From positions 186,001 through 250,000 of the forward strand of contig NC_013170.1 in NCBI RefSeq assembly GCF_000023845.1: 64,000 bases of DNA, given 5' to 3'. Positions within the stretch are counted from its first letter, which is position 1, and each line of letters begins with the position of its first letter. The notes under the pieces were generated by a model, which saw only the letters and a list, made by a program, of their open reading frames with translations, ran no database searches and was not told the origin of the DNA. This document shows, in pieces, positions 56,495 to 64,000 of this stretch. The DNA comes from Cryptobacterium curtum DSM 15641 (GTDB lineage: Bacteria; Actinomycetota; Coriobacteriia; Coriobacteriales; Eggerthellaceae). The position numbers and the translations under genes are program-made.

Positions 56495-57591
56495 TAGCCA
56501 TTCTCCTTCGTTGCCGAATGTGCAGAGGGGGTATCAATCCAAAGTGATTTGCCGCGTGAAGCAAGCGCTTGCCGTTCGAGAATAGGTGTTAAGCGACGTG
56601 CCGTGCGGCGGGGGCTTGTGCCACCCGCAGTGGGGCGTGTTACCACTTTTTCCAGATGAGCGTAGTATTTCTCCTGTTCGCGATAGAGGCACTGAGCTTC
56701 TCCAACCGATATAAGCTTGAACGATATTGCTGTTCCGGGGGTACTTTGCACCAGTTTGGGAATATCCACCGAAGCGACCGTTGCAATTTTTGCGTATCCA
56801 CCTGTTGTTTGACGGTCGGCCAGCATAATAATGGGCCGCCCATGCGAGGGCACCTGTACAGCACCGAAGGCGATGCCATCTGAAATGATGTCGCTGCCAG
56901 CGATGGTTTCTATAGCTGGGCCATCGAGACGATAACCCATGCGGTCGCTTTTTACCGTTGTTTCAAAGGTCTGTTCGTAGAAGGTTTTAATTCCTGCGTC
57001 GGTAAACAATTCTTCCTGTGGGCCGGGGATAACACGCAGTTCAACGATTTCACCAGGTTTGGGATAGATGTCGTCATAGGGTAATTCGTGCGATGCTTGC
57101 ATCGGCAGATAGTCCGTTTCCTTTTGAGCGAACGGAATGTAGTCGTTTGGCGCCAGAGTCCGTCCGTGCCATCCACCAAGCGAGCACTTGAGGTTTGTCG
57201 AACGGCTTCCCATGACCTTTGCTACGCTCAGACTCCCTCCGGCAAAGGCGATATAGCCATATACACCACGGCGGGGTGCACCGAAAGAAAGCTTCGAACC
57301 GCGATGTACGGGTAGCGCACGATAGAGTGGTGCTTCTGCACCGTCGAGTCGCGCACTAAAATCGGCACCCGTCAGAGCGATAAACGTATCGGTTGTAAAG
57401 CGCAAGGTGGGACCAGCAAGGGCGAATTCAAGCACACAGTCGTCAGGATCGTTGTCGACCAGTAGGTTAGCTAAACGCAGAGCACGTCGATCCATTACCC
57501 CACTCGGTGAAAACCCACTGCCCATATACCCGAAGCGTCCCGTATCTTGCACGGTGGTTGCTACGCCGGGCTTGCGAATCATAATACCCAC
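56494..57591 (-). CDS. pxpC: 5-oxoprolinase subunit C (KipA/AHS2 family)
   Basis: This 365-residue member of the AHS2/urea-amidolyase-like carboxyltransferase family has VATTVQDTGRFGYMGSGFSPSGVMD at the N-terminus (only part quoted as motif: QDTGRFGYMG), LANLLVDND, EFALAGPTLRF, VMGSRSTNLKCSLGGWHGR and GFAFGAVQVP-type (IAFGAVQVPSHGRPI). The last 45 residues are Arg/Thr-rich and not part of the domain. It is one base from the pxpB stop. Confidence 0.92.
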   Translation of the reverse strand: MGIMIRKPGVATTVQDTGRFGYMGSGFSPSGVMDRRALRLANLLVDNDPDDCVLEFALAGPTLRFTTDTFIALTGADFSARLDGAEAPLYRALPVHRGSKLSFGAPRRGVYGYIAFAGGSLSVAKVMGSRSTNLKCSLGGWHGRTLAPNDYIPFAQKETDYLPMQASHELPYDDIYPKPGEIVELRVIPGPQEELFTDAGIKTFYEQTFETTVKSDRMGYRLDGPAIETIAGSDIISDGIAFGAVQVPSHGRPIIMLADRQTTGGYAKIATVASVDIPKLVQSTPGTAISFKLISVGEAQCLYREQEKYYAHLEKVVTRPTAGGTSPRRTARRLTPILERQALASRGKSLWIDTPSAHSATKENG

Positions 57592-57592
57592 G

Positions 57593-58321
57593 TTAGCGCT
57601 CCTCTATGGTGATCTGGCAGGAATAGGTGCCAGCCGCCAATTGTGTTTGCAGGGCAGCATATTCCTGAGCCGATATAGGCTCGAAGCGTAAGTAGTCGCC
57701 AGCCTTGTACAGAATGGGTTCTGCCCGGTTGGGGTCGTAGGGTGCAAGTGGTGTGCGACCAATAATCTGCCAACCGCCAGGGCTTGGAAGGGGATAGATG
57801 CCGGTTTGAGCACCGCCAATTCCCACGCTACCTGCATCAATGCTGGTTCGTGGTACGGCAAGGCGCGGGGTGTGCAGTCGAGGGTCGAGTCCACCCAAAT
57901 AGGCGAATCCCGGCAGGAATCCCAGCATGTCAATAAGGTAATCTCGACCTGAATGGATGGCGATTACTTCATCGGCAGAGAGATGTGCGTGCTCGGCAAC
58001 GGTGTTGATGTCGGGACCATATTCGCCGCCGTAGCAGACGGGAATATGCACGATCCGTCGAACCGAAAGATCAACTTCACCGACGCCGCGCAGTCCATTC
58101 CGTAGTTTTTCAGTTAGCTCATCAGCAGTTAGTATCAGCGGGTCATAGCAGATCATCATGCTACAAAACGTGGGCACAACTTCAATAACACCGGGAATTG
58201 GATCGCTTGAAAGGCTTTCGGATGCCAGGCGGATAAGCGTGGATGTTTCTTCCGAGATCGTATCGGAAAACACGAGGTTCAAGGCTGAGTCGCCAGCGAT
58301 AGTAATGTTGAATGCTGCCAT
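57593..58321 (-). CDS. pxpB: 5-oxoprolinase subunit B (KipI/AHS1 family)
   Basis: This 242-residue protein has the AHS1 blocks ITIAGDSALNLVF, VPTFCSMMICYDPL, HIPVCYGGEYGPDI, GFLPGFAYLGGLD and PSPGGWQIIGRTPL. In B. subtilis the pair KipI-KipA inhibits KinA, but with YcsF (PxpA) it forms 5-oxoprolinase. It is first in the leftward operon; its promoter must lie in 58322-58555, shared with the divergent aminotransferase, but I cannot assign it. Confidence 0.92.
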   Translation of the reverse strand: MAAFNITIAGDSALNLVFSDTISEETSTLIRLASESLSSDPIPGVIEVVPTFCSMMICYDPLILTADELTEKLRNGLRGVGEVDLSVRRIVHIPVCYGGEYGPDINTVAEHAHLSADEVIAIHSGRDYLIDMLGFLPGFAYLGGLDPRLHTPRLAVPRTSIDAGSVGIGGAQTGIYPLPSPGGWQIIGRTPLAPYDPNRAEPILYKAGDYLRFEPISAQEYAALQTQLAAGTYSCQITIEER

Positions 58322-58515
58322 AGAGATGCCTTTAAGCGCTTGCCTGCGGGGAGAGACGCTCGAACAAGAAACAACCGTGCAAGCGTCGTGTCGTCATACA
58401 GGGAATGGTTTTCGGGAAAGTTTACCAGAGTCGGTCCCGTATAAGGTTTTCTCTCGCACTTCCTTACCAAACTGAAACACTGTGTGTCTGCCTGGGAGAA
58501 GGCCTATGATTGAGC

Positions 58516-58521
58516 TACAAT
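58516..58521 (+). promoter_or_regulatory. Possible -10 of the aminotransferase gene
   Basis: TACAAT, with no good -35 at 17 bases upstream. Weak. Confidence 0.3.
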
Positions 58522-58555
58522 CAAGCCGATAAGCCCATCAGAGAAGGTAATGTAT

Positions 58556-59737
58556 ATGTACAACGAAACCATGCTGGCTTTAGGTCAAGCTCCATCGGCT
58601 ATTCGCGAGTTATTCGCTTATGGGGCACGTCGCAAGGCAGAAATTGGCACCGATGCGGTATTCGATTTTAGTATCGGAAATCCTTCAGTACCAACACCTC
58701 AGGCAGTCACACGCGCTATTGTCGAAGCAACTCAAGACGATCCGGTAAAGGTTCATGCATATACTCAGTCACCAGGTGATCCTGTGGCTCGGCAAGCTGT
58801 GGCCGATTCGCTCAATCGGCGTTTTGGAACGTCATATACTGCGCAAAATTTGTATCTCAGCTGCGGGGCAGCGGCTTCTATCAGCATGACACTGAAAGCG
58901 CTTATCGAACCAGGCGATGAAATTGCAGTAATTGCTCCGTTTTTCCCGGAATATCGTGTTTGGGTGGAAACACACGGTGCTACGTTAACTGTTATTCCTG
59001 CTTGCAGTAGTGATTTTCAGCTTGATTTCAAAGCGCTTGAACAGGCGATTACTTCTCGCACAAAAGCGCTTATCATCAATACACCGAATAACCCTGTTGG
59101 TGTTGTCTATCCGCGCGCAAGCCTTGAACGCCTTGCCGATCTGTTGCGGCAGAAGTCACTTGAGGCGGGCCATCCGATTTTCCTTATTTCGGACGAACCG
59201 TATCGCGAACTGGTATATGGTGGGCTTGAAGTGGCGTGGGTGCCATCGCTCTATGACGACACCATCGTGTGTTATTCCTGGTCAAAATGCTTATCGCTGC
59301 CAGGGGAGCGCATTGGATTTGTGCTGGTGCCGCCCGCAGCGCATGAATCACGTCAGATTATGGCTGCTGTTTCAGGGGCGGGTCGTGCGCTGGGCTTCAT
59401 TTGTGCTCCCGCTTTGTTCCAGCGCGTGATTGCTGCTTGTGTTGATGAGCCAGCACAGATGGCTATATATGAAGAAAACCGACGGTTACTAACCGGTATG
59501 CTTGATGAATTAGGGTTCGAATATGTTAACCCCGACGGAGCCTTCTATCTGTGGGTACGCGCCTTAGAAGCAGATGCACAGGCTTTTTCTGATCGCGCTC
59601 GTACGCATGAACTGCTTCTTGTCCCCAGCGACAGTTTTGGTGCGCATGGCTGGGTCCGCTTGAGTTATTGCATTGATGCGCAGGTGATCAAGAACAGCAA
59701 AGACGCGTTTGCTGCACTTATGGCTGACTATCGATAG
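58556..59737 (+). CDS. PLP-dependent aminotransferase, aspartate-type class I
   Basis: This 393-residue fold-type I enzyme has FSIGNPSVPTP, NTPNNPVGVVYP, LISDEPYRELVY, the cofactor Lys in YSWSKCLSLPGERIGF, and WVRLSYCID near the end. The substrate range of these (aspartate, aromatic, LL-diaminopimelate) cannot be set from motifs alone. AGAAGG fits the ATG at 58556 better than 58550. It is divergent from pxpB, so a link to glutamate metabolism is possible. Confidence 0.88.
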   Translation: MYNETMLALGQAPSAIRELFAYGARRKAEIGTDAVFDFSIGNPSVPTPQAVTRAIVEATQDDPVKVHAYTQSPGDPVARQAVADSLNRRFGTSYTAQNLYLSCGAAASISMTLKALIEPGDEIAVIAPFFPEYRVWVETHGATLTVIPACSSDFQLDFKALEQAITSRTKALIINTPNNPVGVVYPRASLERLADLLRQKSLEAGHPIFLISDEPYRELVYGGLEVAWVPSLYDDTIVCYSWSKCLSLPGERIGFVLVPPAAHESRQIMAAVSGAGRALGFICAPALFQRVIAACVDEPAQMAIYEENRRLLTGMLDELGFEYVNPDGAFYLWVRALEADAQAFSDRARTHELLLVPSDSFGAHGWVRLSYCIDAQVIKNSKDAFAALMADYR

Positions 59738-59864
59738 TCAGCCAGCTGCTGCTCGACCTATTGCCAAGCCTATCCTTAGAGGCAGGAGCGGTACTGATTA
59801 GGTTTAGTGGCAGGAGAGTGCTGGTCTATATCAGTAGAAAGAGTCATTGGTTATCTACCGATAA

Positions 59865-59900
59865 GTAGAGCTATCAACAGATAGCAGCTGATAGCTCTAC
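59865..59900. terminator. Bidirectional hairpin between convergent genes
   Basis: GTAGAGCTATCA pairs perfectly with TGATAGCTCTAC across a 12-base loop, between two convergent genes. No T run in either direction. Confidence 0.6.
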
Positions 59901-59937
59901 TAGTTCAATATTCTCTTATGTCTATTAATGGACGCTG

Positions 59938-60633
59938 TTAACGGATGGTATTGGCGATTTGTAAGATCACGTCGTGGAAGAATGTCACGACATTTGTCAG
60001 GAGCGCCATGCCTTGCGTTTGCATCCAGGTGGTCATTCTGAAGACAATGTTTTCGAAAAAATACGGGTTGAACTGCACAAAATAGATAATTGAGCACAGT
60101 ACAAGAAAGATTCCAACGCCAAGGGCTATCTTTGCTCCGGTGCCCGAAGGTGCTGCCACATGATCGGATGAGAAAATAGCAGCACCTGATGCCTGTGTGT
60201 AATCCGATGCGTTAGGGACCTCAAGCGGGTTCATAACTTCAGTTCCTCCACGCCCTGTTTGCTTTACGCTATCGGTTGGTGGCCAGACAGAGGGAGTGGC
60301 GGTATACCCCAGACTTGGGTCGAACTCCTCTGAAGAGTCCTCCCATTCAAAGGGGTCGCGTACCGGTACATCAAAGCCGCTTAAGTCTGCTTCAGAAGAA
60401 GTACTGGTGGCAGGCGATGTTGATGAAGTAGGCGGAATAGGTTGTGTGAGCGGCGCAGACATGCTGGGTGATCGCAGATCAGGACGTGAAAAGGCTTGCG
60501 CAGTTGCCCCCAGTTGGACAGGTGGTATAGGCATATGAGGTACTGCCGCGCCGCAATTCATGCAAAACCGCGCATTTGGGTGAAGCTGTGCTCCACAGTT
60601 GATGCAGTAATGCGTCGCCAAGATAGTCGCCAA
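59938..60633 (-). CDS. Zinc-ribbon membrane protein of unknown function
   Basis: A 231-residue protein with an N-terminal zinc ribbon (CINCG and CMNCG, Cys positions about 10, 13, 24 and 27), a long Pro/Ser/Thr-rich linker, one membrane helix (about 167-187) and an amphipathic hydrophobic C-terminus. Such zinc-ribbon anchors are common in Firmicutes and Actinobacteria with no known function. No enzymatic domain is visible. Confidence 0.75.
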   Translation of the reverse strand: MATILATHYCINCGAQLHPNARFCMNCGAAVPHMPIPPVQLGATAQAFSRPDLRSPSMSAPLTQPIPPTSSTSPATSTSSEADLSGFDVPVRDPFEWEDSSEEFDPSLGYTATPSVWPPTDSVKQTGRGGTEVMNPLEVPNASDYTQASGAAIFSSDHVAAPSGTGAKIALGVGIFLVLCSIIYFVQFNPYFFENIVFRMTTWMQTQGMALLTNVVTFFHDVILQIANTIR

Positions 60634-60658
60634 TCTGCCTATTCGTTCAAACCCCTAG

Positions 60659-60690
60659 TACCGAGGCCGCTCGATGCGCAGGCCTCGGTA
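60659..60690 (-). terminator. Hairpin between the NifU-like and zinc-ribbon genes
   Basis: TACCGAGGCC pairs perfectly with GGCCTCGGTA across a 12-base loop. It may act as a weak terminator; there is no T run. Confidence 0.45.
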
Positions 60691-60878
60691 AGGAAATCAC
60701 AAGTTTTGTACGCTCGATGCAGTGTCGAACAAGCGCACGTGCCACATTCGCCCCGTGTACTTGTTGGCGCTATCTTACGCGCTTATTGGGGAGCGGTATT
60801 GTGCTTTACGCTAACGTATCCAAAATGAAACGAAGAGTGGTTCTGCTATTTGAAAAATTTGAAAATTTGAGCACGGAA

Positions 60879-61475
60879 CTAATCGCGGTGGTCGATCATC
60901 CAATCGACGCGTTGGTCGCGCAGACTGCAGTGCTCGCACAGCAAACAGTTAATGCCGTCGCGGTCGCAGGGCGCTATTGTGTCGAGTAAATCCAATCCAC
61001 CTTGCTCAAGCAGAAAGTCCCCGATAGCGCTGTGCAGCGCTTCAATAGCAAAAGCAGGGGTATCTTGCTTTTCGGTGGGGACACCATCCAACGTGCGTTT
61101 TAAGTCAGCGACAGTAATGGTAAGTGCTCGCTCTATAGGTAGACCATGCGCCATGACACATAGCTGGCTAGCACAGGCTGTCATAGCAAGGCACCCGCGT
61201 GAGCGAAACCCAATGCGATCAATAGTGTAGGTAGCAGGATCTATGACGGCGAATATCTGGCAGGCAACCTCGCCATGTTTTGATTTTCCTGCCATACCGC
61301 GCGCATTGCAACCTTCAGGAATGCCGCTGTTTCTAAAATTTGCCACGACGGTAAGCAGGCGGTCCGAGTATCCGCGTACCCCTTCTTCAGCTTGGGTCTG
61401 GTACACATCTTCAGTGCGGATGACGCGGCGGTCGGGCACGGTCATATATACATTTCGTACTTCGCTTTTTGCCAT
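60879..61475 (-). CDS. NifU/IscU-like protein with altered ligands and a C-terminal cysteine cluster
   Basis: A 198-residue protein whose middle part aligns by eye with the IscU/NifU scaffold: SKHGEVACQIF, FRSRGCLAMTACASQL, ITVADLKRTLDGVP, AFAIEALHSAI. Of the three IscU cysteines only the second is kept (Cys95). The first is His67 (HGE for CGD) and the third is Thr139 (DT for HC). A four-Cys cluster at 170, 177, 180 and 183 (CDRDGINCLLCEHC) sits at the C-terminus. It could hold a cluster or zinc in another way. A distant cysteine desulfurase gene is at 36983. Function as scaffold is unproven. Confidence 0.65.
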   Translation of the reverse strand: MAKSEVRNVYMTVPDRRVIRTEDVYQTQAEEGVRGYSDRLLTVVANFRNSGIPEGCNARGMAGKSKHGEVACQIFAVIDPATYTIDRIGFRSRGCLAMTACASQLCVMAHGLPIERALTITVADLKRTLDGVPTEKQDTPAFAIEALHSAIGDFLLEQGGLDLLDTIAPCDRDGINCLLCEHCSLRDQRVDWMIDHRD

Positions 61476-61604
61476 CGTTTTCCTTTCAGATGGATTGGCT
61501 GTCAGGTGATTGAGGCGCTCGGCGCTTTCAGTGGTATCTGGGGTTTGCCAGAAGTGACGGCATCGAAAAGGTGCCTCCTGCGGCTGAGAGCTTAAGAAAC
61601 ATGC

Positions 61605-62681
61605 TTAAGGGCATAGGAACCGTTCAACCGAGTTGTATTCAGCGAGAGATTCGGCATAAGCACGGCTGAGATAGGTGGTCGAGAAAAAGTACACGTCACC
61701 GTTGCTTGCTTCGCATGATTCGATATCAGGGTATGAATCGGTTTCCTGAATGGTCTTCCACACATCAAGCACGTCGTCTTCGCTGAGGTTGAAGGGCGGG
61801 TTTGCGAGTGCGCGATACACCATTGGCCGGGGATAGATGCGCGATTCTTCGCGAACGATATCAACAAAGGTGGCAACACGATCATCTTCGGCGGCAAGAA
61901 AGGCCCAGTGAGCATAGGTATCGGTCATGTGGTCGGTCGAATAGAGATACATGGTATCTCGGCCCTCAAGCGAGGTAATATCATCGGTGGGAATCGTGAT
62001 AGTTCCTGCAGCAATTGCATCAAGAACCGTACGAGGTGATGCTACCTCTGCTGTACCCTCTTCGCTGAAGGGGCTTTGTGTTTCAGCTATATGTACGGTT
62101 TCATCTGCTGTTTGTGTTTCAGTTGCCGGGGTGGCGCCATCTGCTTCAGATATTTCAACTGTGTTGGTGTCGTTATCGGCATCAGGCATCTGCTGCCTGT
62201 GGTTGCCCTCAAGCACGCTGTATACGAGGTCGATAAACTCCTGGCTGGTTAAGTGATCGGGAATAAAGTCCTGATCAGACCATCTCTGAGGAAGCACCAG
62301 TTGGCTATTGGCTGATTCCGCTCGAATATCGTCGAATACTCGTTGGAGTGCTTCAGCTTCGATGTCTAGGTGGTTTTCTTCTGTTTGATAAGCTGTCGCC
62401 ATCTGGTGATCGACGTCCCCCTGGCGATCTGCTTCCCGCTGTTGAGTCCCTTCTTCTGCCAGATGGTCTATTTCTGCCTGCTGGGATACTTCCATCTGAC
62501 AATCTACTCCCATTTGGCGAGTTTGCTCTACCTGATGGGATGCTTCAGAGGTTTCCGTTGCTCTCAAAGGTTCCGCACCGTTTACTTCTGAAAACTCTTC
62601 GCTATTTGCACCCGAAAGCGCTTCTGAAGGCCCATCGAGCACATCACGTGGGGCGCTACTTATTCTACTGTTCTGATTCAT
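61605..62681 (-). CDS. Unknown protein with Gln/Glu/His-rich N-terminus
   Basis: This protein (358 residues) is acidic. Its N-terminus is a degenerate Gln/Glu/His repeat region (about 20-120, pieces such as HQVEQTRQMG, QQAEIDHLAE, QQREADRQGD). The C-terminal 110 residues look folded (MYLYSTDHMTDTYAHWAFLAA; WKTIQETDSYPDIESC; VYFFSTTYLSRAYAESLAEYN). GAGGAGAAG supports the ATG at 62681. I do not recognise the family and see no membrane helix or signal peptide. Confidence 0.65.
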   Translation of the reverse strand: MNQNSRISSAPRDVLDGPSEALSGANSEEFSEVNGAEPLRATETSEASHQVEQTRQMGVDCQMEVSQQAEIDHLAEEGTQQREADRQGDVDHQMATAYQTEENHLDIEAEALQRVFDDIRAESANSQLVLPQRWSDQDFIPDHLTSQEFIDLVYSVLEGNHRQQMPDADNDTNTVEISEADGATPATETQTADETVHIAETQSPFSEEGTAEVASPRTVLDAIAAGTITIPTDDITSLEGRDTMYLYSTDHMTDTYAHWAFLAAEDDRVATFVDIVREESRIYPRPMVYRALANPPFNLSEDDVLDVWKTIQETDSYPDIESCEASNGDVYFFSTTYLSRAYAESLAEYNSVERFLCP

Positions 62682-63001
62682 ATGCTTCTCCTCGTTAGCT
62701 GATATTGTGCGCGAATAGGCCACTTTGACCACTCCTATTTAGGGGTAAAAGACAGTCAACTGGATTTTACCCGACTGTAGGAGCGATATCTGGCTGGGTT
62801 TATGTGGTTACAGTAATAGCAGGGTTATGGGCACAGTGATCTCAGCGGTACTACCTGGCTGGGCTTATACGGCTGTAGCAAAGATATCCGTGGCTCTTTT
62901 TGGAAGAAGTGTCGTTTATGGATGCGGTCTTGTAACATATCAGTTATGAGATCGCTTTATATTAGTTAGTCGGTTCCACTATGCGTGACGAGGAGAGGTG
63001 C
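62682..63001. other. Divergent intergenic region with a degenerate direct repeat
   Basis: 320 bases between divergent genes. The two copies TGGCTGGGTTTATGTGGTTA (62791-62810) and TGGCTGGGCTTATACGGCTG (62856-62875), about 65 bases apart, share about three quarters of their bases. No promoter stands out. Confidence 0.4.
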
Positions 63002-64000
63002 ATGCGGGAAAACCGAACAGCGATGAGCCAGGACGAGAAACTTTATACACAAAACAGTAAAACGATCAGGCAGAACGAAGCCGCCGAGGCAGCGAGCGCG
63101 CCCCAGCATCCTGCTTTGCGCGATGCTGTTGCTCAAGGATTACAAACGTATCGAGGGTTTTGGGCGACTGTTCTTGGTTTAGCCTGTGCACGCTGCAGTA
63201 TCATCATCGGCAGCTATGGCAGCTATGCTGCAACGGACGAAGGGCTCTACACTGATGGAGCAACGATCGTTGCTCTATTTGTGTTGCTGATAGCGCTTGT
63301 CATGATGGTTGCACGCAACAAACGGATAGAAAAACGCCAGGTGCTGCGTCTGTTCTTCGCTATGGTTATTGTGCAGCTGGTGGTCTTAACGGCTATGGTC
63401 GGTGCCTATCTGGTGGGTAATGCAGCGTTAGCAATGGGCCTTGCATTGCATGCCGTAAACACCATCTGTGGTATTGCGCTCATGTCATTCTGGCTGCGTT
63501 TTATTCGAGGCTCATCGATGAAGACGATTGTAGTACTCGTGTTTTCTGCTCTTGCCGTCAGTGAGCTTATTATCTTTCCCTGTGCGCTCCTTCCGTATCA
63601 GGTCGATTTTGCTGTGGCGCTGCTTGCAACTGCTGCGTGTTTCCCCTTAACGGCTGTCATGCGGCGACATGAGCGTGCGTACGACATCGAGCCATCCGGT
63701 CGACGCGGGGTATTCCAGATGTTTGTGCAGCAGAATGTTTCAAACAGCAGATTTTTAGTCATCATGGGTGTGGGTATCGCCTTTATGGCGCTGGTTATCG
63801 GTCTGTTGCGTGGATATCCCGATGGCATGCCGATTCCCTTTTCACTGGCATCACGGGTGGGTGTACTCGTGGTTATCGAGTTAATCTGTATAGGGTTTAT
63901 TGTCGGCGGCCTAGTGGGTTGGGAACGCCTGATGGCCGTTGATATTTGGGTGGTCTTGCGTATGATGGCGGTAGTGGCTATTGTTGCCTATGCAGCCGCG
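63002..64000 (+). CDS. Multi-spanning membrane protein, probably another LuxR-type sensor-regulator (partial, C-terminus off the right edge)
   Basis: The frame is open from the ATG at 63002 to the window end (333 codons) with no stop. GAGGAGAGG precedes the start. After a polar N-terminus of about 40 residues there are at least eight hydrophobic segments, and the segment SRFLVIMGVGIAFMALVIGL followed by LRGYPDGMPIPFSLASR resembles the membrane half of Eggerthellaceae LuxR regulators such as the one at 28849-30489. The DNA-binding part, if present, lies beyond the edge. Confidence 0.6.
   Translation, partial: MRENRTAMSQDEKLYTQNSKTIRQNEAAEAASAPQHPALRDAVAQGLQTYRGFWATVLGLACARCSIIIGSYGSYAATDEGLYTDGATIVALFVLLIALVMMVARNKRIEKRQVLRLFFAMVIVQLVVLTAMVGAYLVGNAALAMGLALHAVNTICGIALMSFWLRFIRGSSMKTIVVLVFSALAVSELIIFPCALLPYQVDFAVALLATAACFPLTAVMRRHERAYDIEPSGRRGVFQMFVQQNVSNSRFLVIMGVGIAFMALVIGLLRGYPDGMPIPFSLASRVGVLVVIELICIGFIVGGLVGWERLMAVDIWVVLRMMAVVAIVAYAAA

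Overview
The window reads as a gene-dense chromosomal segment of a coriobacterium of the Eggerthellaceae type. The evidence is Tat-exported lipoprotein flavoproteins, a LuxR regulator with a multi-spanning membrane domain next to one of them, a type III glutamine synthetase, and an actinobacterial SRP RNA-dnaX-ybaB-recR block. Base composition is moderate (about half GC by eye). Arginine deiminase, an arginine/ornithine-type antiporter and many amino-acid enzymes, with no sugar pathway in view, point to an asaccharolytic, arginine-using species. Cryptobacterium curtum, an oral anaerobe, is my best guess, but this is inference. No phage, insertion sequence, CRISPR array, rRNA or tRNA was found.

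Layout. 1-1.8 kb: a partial Tat-lipoprotein flavoprotein and a PAP2 phosphatase, both leftward. 1.9-7.9 kb: SRP RNA, DedA, a very long dnaX, ybaB, recR and a dGTPase-like HD protein. 8.0-12.6 kb: AT-rich leader, arcA, an arcD-type antiporter and a PLP aminotransferase. 12.6-19.2 kb: LCP cell-wall ligase, rlmH, lysA, hom and a DUF4190-like membrane protein. 19.2-21.8 kb: a CAGG tetranucleotide tract inside a possible leader peptide, a terminator-like hairpin, and an antigen I/II-like sortase-anchored adhesin. 21.9-23.1 kb: rplM-rpsI with a long leader. 23.1-30.5 kb: decayed spacer, B3/B4-domain protein, GSIII, second flavoprotein and its LuxR neighbour. 30.6-36.4 kb: degenerate class IV aminotransferase, TrpR-like regulator, Nudix, M18 aminopeptidase, guaB. 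36.4-42.3 kb: Rrf2 regulator divergent from cysteine desulfurase-mnmA, then leuS. 42.5-47.9 kb: iron-type ABC importer with a Fur-like box, then a molybdate-type regulator divergent from molbindin. 47.9-51.6 kb: SanA-like protein, MFS transporter, glycine amidinotransferase homologue. 51.7-58.3 kb: a leftward seven-gene operon pxpB-pxpC-accB-accC-DUF1445-pxpA-Nramp-like. 58.5-64 kb: aminotransferase, zinc-ribbon membrane protein, NifU-like protein with rearranged cysteines, a Gln/Glu-rich unknown, and the start of a second multi-spanning membrane protein of LuxR-sensor type.

How the genes fit together. Arginine is imported against ornithine and deiminated (arcD-type, arcA); a transamidinase homologue and an adjacent transporter may move the amidino group to another amine. 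The pxp operon opens 5-oxoproline to glutamate and carries its own biotin carboxylase, biotin carrier and Nramp-fold transporter. Tat-exported flavoproteins suggest respiration on small organic acceptors. Cysteine desulfurase, MnmA, the NifU-like protein and the metal uptake and molybdate genes serve Fe-S, thio-tRNA and molybdenum needs.

The most unusual items are the CAGG-repeat leader and attenuator-like hairpin upstream of the adhesin, the biotin-linked pxp operon with an Nramp protein lacking the metal-site motifs, the class IV aminotransferase without its lysine, and recurrent low-complexity extensions on unrelated enzymes.
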